Part shown: in pieces, positions 1 through 5,005 of the stretch
Position numbering within the stretch: position 1 is the first letter of the stretch
Layout: each line of letters opens with the position of its first letter
From: Phycisphaerales bacterium
GTDB taxonomy: Bacteria; Planctomycetota; Phycisphaerae; Sedimentisphaerales; Anaerobacaceae
Reading direction: 5' to 3'
Assembly: GCA_011057845.1 (NCBI GenBank)
Contig: DSDB01000370.1
Location: 1-7,324, forward strand
DNA: 7,324 nucleotides
Program-made: the position numbers and the translations under genes
The notes under the pieces: generated by a model
Database searches by the model: none
Seen by the model: only the letters and a program-made list of their open reading frames with translations
What the model was told of the DNA's origin: nothing

Positions 1-577
1 ACGGATCCGAATGTGCCTGGTCAGGCCCGCCGGGTGTGCCGCCGATATAGCTGCTCGCCGCCCACGACGAGCCCTCCTCCGGATTGCCCCCCAGTTTGGC
101 GAGCACCAGGGAATGCCCGGTGCCGTCGGGCGAGACCGGCCAGGGTCTGTTGTCATTGTAGCGAACCGTCAAGACTATCGCCTGACTAAACATCCCAACC
201 CCCTCGTTCGCCTCGCAGAGCGTTATGCGCTCGCCGGAGTTGTCGAGCCGGCCCTCATAGGGGCCATAGACGCCCGTTATCCCGTATGCCGCCTCCAGGG
301 CGGCCGGGTTTTTCGCCACCACCAGGTACTTCTTGCCCCCCAGAATCGTCCCGGCGGGGAACTTGTACTGGATGCCCGCCGTGAACTCCCATTCGCCCAT
401 ATCCTCGAATACGGCGCGATCGTTGTATATCTCGATGAACTCGAGGTCATCGTCCAGGCCTCCCGGCGGATGGTACATGATTTCCGAGAACACCAGCGCA
501 AAACACGGTCCCGAGGCCCAAACCGCCAATAACACCGCCCCGAGAACGAACGACAAACCCCGTCTGAAATCGTTCAT
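1..577 (-). CDS. Secreted lamin-tail-domain (LTD) protein, 5' part only
   Basis: Reading the minus strand from the ATG at 577 gives 192 codons with no stop before the left edge, so the gene is cut off at its 3' end. Residues 1-27 look like a Sec signal peptide: Arg-Arg near the start, a hydrophobic run (LSFVLGAVLLAVWASG), then a CFA cleavage site. Residues 28-187 read as a lamin tail domain, an immunoglobulin-like fold common in exported bacterial proteins. It opens with VFSEIMYHPPGG and DLEFIEIYN, continues with GKKYLVVAKN and LDNSGERITL, and closes with SSWAASSYIGGTPGGPDQA. An AGGAGAAGG Shine-Dalgarno sequence lies about 10 nt before the ATG and supports this start. In Planctomycetota such domains often begin large extracellular proteins with CotH, dockerin or adhesion modules; what follows here is out of view. 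The role is probably extracellular or at the cell surface; no substrate can be inferred. Confidence 0.85.
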   Translation of the reverse strand, partial: MNDFRRGLSFVLGAVLLAVWASGPCFALVFSEIMYHPPGGLDDDLEFIEIYNDRAVFEDMGEWEFTAGIQYKFPAGTILGGKKYLVVAKNPAALEAAYGITGVYGPYEGRLDNSGERITLCEANEGVGMFSQAIVLTVRYNDNRPWPVSPDGTGHSLVLAKLGGNPEEGSSWAASSYIGGTPGGPDQAHSDP

Positions 578-652
578 GCAAACCGATCCCTTCTCCTGTG
601 CAGGCTTTCAGGTGGAGCTCCTCCATGAGGTGGGAGCATCCATGCACCCCCT

Positions 653-680
653 ATTATACCCGAATCTCAGCATAAGGCAA
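653..680 (-). promoter_or_regulatory. Sigma-70-type promoter for the LTD gene
   Basis: On the minus strand there is TTGCCT (675-680), a 16-nt spacer and a perfect TATAAT (653-658). The predicted start site is near 646, giving a leader of about 69 nt before the ATG at 577. The leader contains short self-complementary stretches (GCAT-GG-ATGC and TGGAG-GAG-CTCCA) of unknown meaning. The -10 box is consensus; the -35 matches 4 of 6. Confidence 0.6.
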
Positions 681-689
681 GGGATTTTC

Positions 690-709
690 GCCCCCCCCCG
701 GGGGGGGGC
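690..709. repeat. Perfect 20-bp G/C palindrome (G-C9-G9-C)
   Basis: Positions 690-709 read GCCCCCCCCC followed directly by GGGGGGGGGC, a perfect palindrome with no spacer. It is flanked by TTTTC on the left and CTTTG on the right. It lies just upstream of the LTD promoter. It could fold as a GC-only hairpin and act as a transcription barrier between the LTD gene and the sequence to its right. The short T runs on either side make it a poor classical terminator. A C-to-G homopolymer junction is also prone to sequencing error, so the exact length is uncertain. Confidence 0.6.
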
Positions 710-833
710 TTTGTGAGAGTTGCCTGGTCCTACTCATTGGCAGGCCAAACCTTGAAGATGGGGCTTGCGGGCCCGCTGGGTCGCCCACCAGCAATGTCTT
801 GAACATCTGCAACGGCGTGCCGAAGGGTTGCTG

Positions 834-858
834 GAACGCGCCACTCGTGGCGCGGTTC
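834..858. repeat. GC-rich inverted repeat (hairpin)
   Basis: Positions 837-854 read CGCGCCAC-TC-GTGGCGCG: 8 bp of perfect complementarity around 2 nt, or 7 bp around a CTCG tetraloop. Allowing one bulged G at 855, the stem extends through GAA/TTC to 834-858. No T-run follows on either strand, so a terminator is not supported. It lies in the spacer to the left of the gcv operon and about 40 nt upstream of the small ORF at 892. Function unknown. Confidence 0.5.
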
Positions 859-891
859 GATTCCCACGGAAGGTTAAGGAGTTCCTGAGCG

Positions 892-1077
892 ATGCACTGT
901 CGCTTCGGGATCGGCGAGACGGCGGGCTGGATCAGGAGGGAGTTTTTGACCGGAACAGCAATCGCTGTGATTCTGGCGTTGCTGATGCCGCTGGGAATTC
1001 AGAAACTGCGAAACCGTCTTACTGGAAACGGCACTAGGAAGATATGCAAGGACCTTAGCATCCTGTCTATCGGCTGA
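892..1077 (+). CDS. Possible small single-pass membrane protein (doubtful)
   Basis: This 61-codon ORF encodes one strong hydrophobic segment (FLTGTAIAVILALLMPLG, residues 18-35), flanked by Arg-Arg on the N side and by KLRNR on the C side. The preceding IRREFLT resembles a twin-arginine (RRxFL) signal core, but only about 25 residues follow the helix, so no exported domain exists. Two starts are possible. The ATG at 892 has AAGGAG 10 nt upstream. A TTG at 946 has a consensus AGGAGG (934-939) 6 nt upstream and would give 43 residues (MTGTAIAVILALL...). A stop codon lies directly before 892 in frame, so this is not the tail of a visible longer gene. No promoter was found and I recognise no family. 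It may be a small membrane protein, a remnant of a Tat-exported protein, or chance. Confidence 0.25.
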   Translation: MHCRFGIGETAGWIRREFLTGTAIAVILALLMPLGIQKLRNRLTGNGTRKICKDLSILSIG

Positions 1078-1123
1078 CAGCGGGGTGGCAGCCTCTCGCC
1101 CAGCGAAGGGCCGGACAGCGAGG

Positions 1124-1156
1124 TCGAGAATCGAGAATCCAGGATCGAGTATCGAG
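1124..1156. repeat. Heptanucleotide tandem repeat (TCGAGAA-type, about 4.7 units)
   Basis: The units run TCGAGAA, TCGAGAA, TCCAGGA, TCGAGTA, TCGAG: period 7 with one or two changes per unit. The array lies 5 bp past the gcvPB stop codon. From memory, arrays of this type, which give chance peptides such as YSILDSRFS when translated, occur between genes in Planctomycetota and some deltaproteobacterial genomes. It is non-coding here. No T-tract terminator for the gcv operon was seen on the minus strand between this repeat and about 1040; a weak CTGTC/GACAG stem at 1063-1080 is the only other inverted repeat. Confidence 0.65.
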
Positions 1157-1161
1157 CCCCG

Positions 1162-2610
1162 TCACAGGCACGCGATATCCAGGTTCTTTGCCGCCACCAC
1201 CTCATCCGGGCGCGAAACGGGCGTCGTGATGGGCGCGTCCTTGAGTTTCTGCGGGTCCGTCGTCGCCAGTTGGGCAATCTCGATCATCGCGTCGATGAAG
1301 GCGTCGAGCGTCTCCTTGCTCTCGGTCTCGGTCGGCTCGATCATCATCGACTCCTTGACCACCGTGGGAAAATAGACGGTAGGGGGATGGAAGCCGCGGT
1401 CGATCAGGGCCTTGGCGATGTCTATCGCGTGGACCTCGTTGGCCGCCATCTCATCGGTCACCGTGAAGACGCACTCATGCTTGCAGACGCCCTCGTAGGC
1501 AAGCTTATAGTGCCCTTTGAGCCTGCACCGCACGTAGTTGGCGTTCAAAACGGCGTTCTCGGCCACCTCCGCCAGCCCCTCGCGGCCCAGCATCAGCATA
1601 TACACATAGGCCCGCAGAACGATCCCGAAATTGCCATAAAACGGCGCGACGTAGCCGATAGACCTGGCCCGGTCGTACTCCAGCGCGTAAGTCCCGTCGT
1701 TGCGCTTGACCACAATCGAGACCGGCAGGAAATCGACAAGCGGCTCCGTCACGCCCACGGGCCCAGCGCCCGGCCCGCCTCCCCCATGCGGCGTGGCGAA
1801 CGTCTTGTGCAGGTTCAGGTGGACAATATCAAAGCCGAAATCCCCCGGCCGGGCCTTGCCCACGATGGCGTTAAGATTGGCCCCATCGTAATACGCCAGC
1901 CCATCGACGCGGTGGATCACGTCGCATATCTCGCGGATGTGCGGGTTGAACAGGCCCAGCGTATTGGGGCAGGTCAGCATCACTCCCGCCACCTTGTCAT
2001 TGACGGCCGCCTTGAACGCCTTCAAGTCCATCACCCCGTGCTCATCCGTCGGCACGGACACGACATCGTACCCGGCGATGGCCGCACTGGCGGGGTTCGT
2101 CCCGTGGGCACTGTCGGGTATCAGGACGGTCGTCTTGTCATTGCCGCGGTCATGGTGGTAGGCCGCCATGATCATCATCCCGCAAAGCTCGCCATGCGCC
2201 CCGGCCAGCGGCTGCATCGTGAAGCCCGCCATCCCCGTAATCTCTCGAAGCAGCAGGTCCGTCTCATAGAGTACCGCCAGCGCCCCCTGCGTCAGCATCC
2301 CGCCGATGCGAAGCTGCGGCAACAGGGGGTGCAGGTGCGCGAAGCCCGGATACGATGCAATCCGCTCGGCTACCTTCGGGTTGTACTTCATCGTGCACGA
2401 GCCCAGGGGGTAGAAGTTCGTATCGACGCCGAAGTTCCGCCGCGACAGCTCCGTAAAATGCCGCACCACGTCCAGCTCGCTCAACTCCGGCAGCTCCGCC
2501 GGCGCCTCCCGCAGGAGGTCGCCCCGCAGGTTGATCGTCGTCGGCACATCCGCGGCGGGAACGCGAATCCCCCGCCGCCCCAACACACTCTTCTCAAATA
2601 ACAGCCTCAT
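1162..2610 (-). CDS. gcvPB: Glycine dehydrogenase (decarboxylating) subunit 2, P-protein PLP subunit
   Basis: This is the C-terminal half of a split P-protein. With GcvPA it decarboxylates glycine and transfers the aminomethyl group to lipoylated GcvH in the cytoplasm. It has 482 residues, the normal size for two-subunit enzymes. The PLP site is clear: HKTFATPHGGGGPG at 268-281 with Lys269 as the Schiff-base lysine, YYDGANLNA at 240-248 with Asp242, and DSAHGTNPASA at 166-176. FYPLGSCTMKYNP (66-78) and QPLAGAHGEL (133-142) are further family signatures. The ATG at 2610 begins MRLLFEKS, a usual GcvPB opening. Its only visible Shine-Dalgarno, GGAG at 2626-2629, is 15 nt away, farther than usual. 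A 3-codon ORF (ATG GAC AAC TGA, 2612-2623) ends 1 nt before the start and might couple translation. It is the last gene of the operon. It is separated from gcvPA by the HNH gene, which is abnormal because the two subunits are usually adjacent. No damage to the reading frame. Confidence 0.97.
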   Translation of the reverse strand: MRLLFEKSVLGRRGIRVPAADVPTTINLRGDLLREAPAELPELSELDVVRHFTELSRRNFGVDTNFYPLGSCTMKYNPKVAERIASYPGFAHLHPLLPQLRIGGMLTQGALAVLYETDLLLREITGMAGFTMQPLAGAHGELCGMMIMAAYHHDRGNDKTTVLIPDSAHGTNPASAAIAGYDVVSVPTDEHGVMDLKAFKAAVNDKVAGVMLTCPNTLGLFNPHIREICDVIHRVDGLAYYDGANLNAIVGKARPGDFGFDIVHLNLHKTFATPHGGGGPGAGPVGVTEPLVDFLPVSIVVKRNDGTYALEYDRARSIGYVAPFYGNFGIVLRAYVYMLMLGREGLAEVAENAVLNANYVRCRLKGHYKLAYEGVCKHECVFTVTDEMAANEVHAIDIAKALIDRGFHPPTVYFPTVVKESMMIEPTETESKETLDAFIDAMIEIAQLATTDPQKLKDAPITTPVSRPDEVVAAKNLDIACL

Positions 2611-2616
2611 ATCAGT

Positions 2617-2630
2617 TGTCCATTACTCCA
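2617..2630. repeat. Direct repeat copy 1, right before gcvPB (bounds the HNH insertion)
   Basis: TGTCCATTACTCCA on the plus strand (TGGAGTAATGGACA on the coding strand). It matches 3217-3229 except for one extra base. The two copies lie 600 bp apart and bracket the HNH gene. This copy contains the only visible ribosome binding site of gcvPB. Either a target-site duplication or shared start-region sequence could explain it. Confidence 0.6.
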
Positions 2631-2653
2631 GCCGCGCAATACCCAGCGCTGAA

Positions 2654-3223
2654 TCAAGAATTGTGGCAGAGCCTACACAGCAACTGGCAATTTCGGTCGC
2701 TATACTCCATCGAAGCATCAATCCTATGCAGGTGAACACCCCGCAATGACGAGAAGGGCTTGCCGCACACCTGGCAAGCACGGACTCCCGAATCCCAGAG
2801 CATGTTCTTGAGAGGCTTCTTCGTTTGGATTTCATCCTGCTGTAACCGGGAGAATACCCAGCGGTTGATCTTGAATCTCAGCGTTGAATCCCCTCTTGCC
2901 GCCTCGCTGATCATCTGTCGGGCCTGACGCAGGATTCGATCACCATGCCGCTTCACTGCAGGATGTGACCTCCTGTTTCGCCGGATTCCTTCCGACAGGT
3001 TCGTTCTGACCTCCTCGGAAAACTCGTCCTTGAATCTACCCTTGCATATCTGGTATCGGTACCATTGCCAGTGGCTGTTCTTCCACGCACTGTCCGGAAA
3101 GTGCAACAGGACGGCCTCCTCGATGCGGCTTGGCTCCACGCGACCATCGTTCTTTGCGACATAATCCAAGACCAGGTCTTTGATTGTTCTGTATGATCCG
3201 GCCTGTCTTTTCCGCATGTCCAT
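2654..3223 (-). CDS. HNH endonuclease-domain protein inserted between gcvPA and gcvPB
   Basis: A 189-residue protein with a C-terminal HNH (beta-beta-alpha metal) nuclease domain. CxxC at 150-153, HLHRID at 164-169, then NCQLLCRLCHN (178-188) supply the catalytic set His166, Asn178 and His187, plus four zinc-type cysteines (150, 153, 183, 186). The protein stops one residue after CHN, so it ends unusually tightly. Residues 11-65 (TIKDLVLDYV, then SHWQWYRYQICKGRF at 50-64) look like a compact helical, perhaps winged-helix, DNA-binding region; this is inference. The middle (80-105) is rich in Arg and Lys. The longest frame starts at ATG 3223, only 6 nt after the gcvPA stop, but GGAG (3225-3228) is 7 nt from the second ATG at 3217, which is the better start. 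GC is about 54% by hand count, clearly below the gcv genes. Probably a free-standing, homing-like or stray mobile nuclease; no role in glycine metabolism is expected. Target unknown. Confidence 0.8.
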   Translation of the reverse strand: MDMRKRQAGSYRTIKDLVLDYVAKNDGRVEPSRIEEAVLLHFPDSAWKNSHWQWYRYQICKGRFKDEFSEEVRTNLSEGIRRNRRSHPAVKRHGDRILRQARQMISEAARGDSTLRFKINRWVFSRLQQDEIQTKKPLKNMLWDSGVRACQVCGKPFSSLRGVHLHRIDASMEYSDRNCQLLCRLCHNS

Positions 3224-3229
3224 ACTCCA
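3217..3229. repeat. Direct repeat copy 2, right after gcvPA (bounds the HNH insertion)
   Basis: TGTCCATACTCCA on the plus strand (TGGAGTATGGACA on the coding strand). It begins directly after the gcvPA stop codon and overlaps the ribosome binding site and first codons of the HNH gene. It matches 2617-2630 at 13 bases with one 1-base indel. Keeping one copy and removing the rest would leave gcvPA and gcvPB 20 nt apart. Confidence 0.6.
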
Positions 3230-4561
3230 TCACAGTACTGCGTCCAGCGCCTCGGCCAGCATTCCAATCTCCTGCTTCGTCCGTTTCTCCGTCACGCAAA
3301 TCAGCAACGCGTTGTCCATCCCGTCGTAGTACCGGCTCAGAGGGAAACCCGCCGCGAAACCCTTCTCAATCAGCCTGGCCACCACGTCGGCCGCCTCGCA
3401 AGGCAGGTCCACCACGAACTCATTGAAAAACCATTTCGCGTGAAAGTGCGGCCGCACGCCGTCGATGGCCGTGATCCGATGGTACGCATAGCTGGCCCGG
3501 TCGGCGCACAACTGGGCCGTCTCCCGCAGGCCCTCCTTGCCCATCAGCGACATGTACAGCAGCGCCGTCAACGCGCACAGCGCCTCGTTGGAGCAGATAT
3601 TCGAGGTGGCCTTCGCCCGGCGTATATGCTGCTCGCGGGCCTGGAGCGTCAGGACGAACGCCTGCCGGCCCTGGCGGTCCAGCGTTCGCCCCACGATCCG
3701 GCCGGGCATCTTGCGTACGTGCTTCGTCAGCGACGCCATGAAGCCCAGGTACGGCCCCCCGAACGACATCGGCATCCCGAGGCTCTGGCCCTCGCCGGTG
3801 ACGATGTCGGCCCCCATCGACCCGGGGTCCTTGAGAATGCCCAGGGATATCGGGTAAGCCGAGACCACCAGCAAGGCGCCGACGGCATGGGCGGCCTCGG
3901 CGATGTCGGTGAAATCGTCGATGCACCCGAAGAAGTTGGGATTCTGCACAATGACCGCGGCCGTCTCGTTATCCAGCCCAGCCAGGATACGGCGGCGGTT
4001 GGCCAGGCCGTCTTCGCAGTGCGTCTGTTCGAGTTCGATCCTGAGGTTCCGCGTGTACGAGTGCATCATCACGCGGTAGATCGGGTTGACGCTGTCGTCG
4101 ATGATAATCTTGTTGCGCCCCGTGATCCGCAGCGCCATCATCATCGCCTCGTACAGCGCCGTGCCTCCGTCGTAGAGCGAGGCATTGGCCACCTCCATGC
4201 CCGTCAGCCGGCAGATGGCCGACTGGTACTCATAGATGGCCTGCAGCGTGCCCTGCGACAACTCCGGCTGATACGGCGTATAGGCCGTGTAGAACTCGCT
4301 GCGGCCGATCAGCCCGTAGATCGCCGCCGGGATGAAATGGTCGTAGAACCCACCGCCGAGAAAACACGTCAGATCGATATGGTTCTTGGCGGCCAGGTCG
4401 GCCAGGCGGTTGCGGACCTCCTGCTCCGTCAGGCCGCGCGGCAGCTTGAATGAGCCGGCCATCAGGTCCTTCGGGATGTCTCCGAACAGGTCCTCCATCG
4501 TCAGGCCGATCGCCGCCAGCATCTCCTGACGCTGCTCGGCGGTGTTGGAAATGAATGGCAT
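3230..4561 (-). CDS. gcvPA: Glycine dehydrogenase (decarboxylating) subunit 1
   Basis: This is the N-terminal half of the split P-protein, 443 residues, the normal length. It pairs with GcvPB in an alpha2-beta2 enzyme and carries the degenerate aminotransferase-like fold without the PLP lysine, as expected. Signatures visible: FLGGGFYDHFIPAAI (67-81), YTPYQPELSQGTLQAIYEYQ (94-113), NASLYDGGTA (126-135), GEGQSLGMPMSFGGPYLG (256-273) and ATSNICSNEAL (318-328). The ATG at 4561 follows a GAGG ribosome binding site with about 7 nt spacing. It lies 49 nt downstream of gcvH in the same operon. Its stop codon (TGA, 3230-3232) is followed immediately by the direct repeat and the HNH gene, so the frame is intact and the insertion, if real, fell exactly behind the stop. 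Confidence 0.97.
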   Translation of the reverse strand: MPFISNTAEQRQEMLAAIGLTMEDLFGDIPKDLMAGSFKLPRGLTEQEVRNRLADLAAKNHIDLTCFLGGGFYDHFIPAAIYGLIGRSEFYTAYTPYQPELSQGTLQAIYEYQSAICRLTGMEVANASLYDGGTALYEAMMMALRITGRNKIIIDDSVNPIYRVMMHSYTRNLRIELEQTHCEDGLANRRRILAGLDNETAAVIVQNPNFFGCIDDFTDIAEAAHAVGALLVVSAYPISLGILKDPGSMGADIVTGEGQSLGMPMSFGGPYLGFMASLTKHVRKMPGRIVGRTLDRQGRQAFVLTLQAREQHIRRAKATSNICSNEALCALTALLYMSLMGKEGLRETAQLCADRASYAYHRITAIDGVRPHFHAKWFFNEFVVDLPCEAADVVARLIEKGFAAGFPLSRYYDGMDNALLICVTEKRTKQEIGMLAEALDAVL

Positions 4562-4586
4562 CGTAATCCCTCGCCATGACTGCGTT

Positions 4587-4601
4587 CGCCCGCTCCGGGC
4601 G
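4587..4601 (-). other. Short GC hairpin between gcvH and gcvPA
   Basis: On the coding strand CGCCCG-GAG-CGGGCG forms a 6-bp all-GC stem with a 3-nt loop, 9 nt after the gcvH stop. There is no T-run, so it is not a terminator. It could stabilise or delimit the gcvTH part of the message, which would fit the need for more H-protein than P-protein; that is inference. Confidence 0.35.
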
Positions 4602-4610
4602 GACCGTGAC

Positions 4611-4991
4611 TCAAACCTGCTTGAGATACTCCTCGTATTGCGCCGCGCTCATCAGCGACGACAGCGCGGCCTTGTCGCTCACCGCGAGCTTGCATATCCA
4701 GCCGTCTTCGTAACACGACTGGTTGAGCAACTCAGGCCTTGACTGGAGTTCCTCGTTGACCTCGACCACCTGGCCGGCCAGCGGCGCGTACACCTCGCCG
4801 GCGGCCTTGGTGCTCTCGACCACGGCCAGTTCATCGTGCGCCGAACACTGGCGGCCGACGGCCGGAAGCTCGACAAACGTAATCTCCCCGAGCATCTCCT
4901 GCGCGTAATCCGTGATCCCCACGGTCGCCGTATTGCCCTCGACCCTTGCCCACTCGTGATCCCTGGTGTAGTACAGACCTTCGACTATCAT
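4611..4991 (-). CDS. gcvH: Glycine cleavage system H protein
   Basis: A 126-residue lipoyl carrier protein that shuttles the aminomethyl and reduced lipoyl intermediates between P-, T- and L-proteins. The lipoylation site is ESTKAAGEVYAP, with Lys62 as the modified lysine. The family opening YYTRDHEWARVEGNTATVGITDYAQE (first 32 residues) and the closing region with PELLNQ, CYEDGWICKL and Tyr-Glu-Glu-Tyr are all present. Length is typical (about 125-130). The ATG at 4991 has GGAG 8 nt upstream, and only 14 nt separate it from the gcvT stop, so it is co-transcribed with gcvT. No lipoate ligase or lipoyl synthase gene is in the window, so lipoylation must be supplied elsewhere. Confidence 0.98.
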   Translation of the reverse strand: MIVEGLYYTRDHEWARVEGNTATVGITDYAQEMLGEITFVELPAVGRQCSAHDELAVVESTKAAGEVYAPLAGQVVEVNEELQSRPELLNQSCYEDGWICKLAVSDKAALSSLMSAAQYEEYLKQV

Positions 4992-5005
4992 TGCCTATTC
5001 TCCGA

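Noticed and set aside
11..532. Plus-strand ORF (173 aa) at the left edge
   Set aside because: Opposite the lamin-tail gene, whose signal peptide, domain motifs and ribosome site are all on the minus strand.
849..868. tRNA-like GGTTCGATTCC (T-arm look-alike)
   Set aside because: The flanking 5-nt arms (CGCGG and CCCAC) do not pair and no acceptor or anticodon arm is found.
676..888. Open plus-strand frame through the spacer (LLIGRPNLEDGACGP...)
   Set aside because: No ATG, GTG or TTG start with a ribosome site, and no recognisable family.
1270..2601. Long plus-strand ORF (443 aa) opposite gcvPB
   Set aside because: It is rich in Arg, His and Gln, resembles no family, and mirrors a well-supported gene; high-GC third positions create such antisense frames.
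2654..3223. HNH gene as part of a CRISPR-Cas or multi-gene restriction system
   Set aside because: No repeats, methylase, helicase or other defence partner lies nearby; both neighbours are glycine cleavage genes.
3440..4453. Long plus-strand ORF (337 aa) opposite gcvPA
   Set aside because: Same antisense artefact; the minus strand encodes an unmistakable GcvPA.
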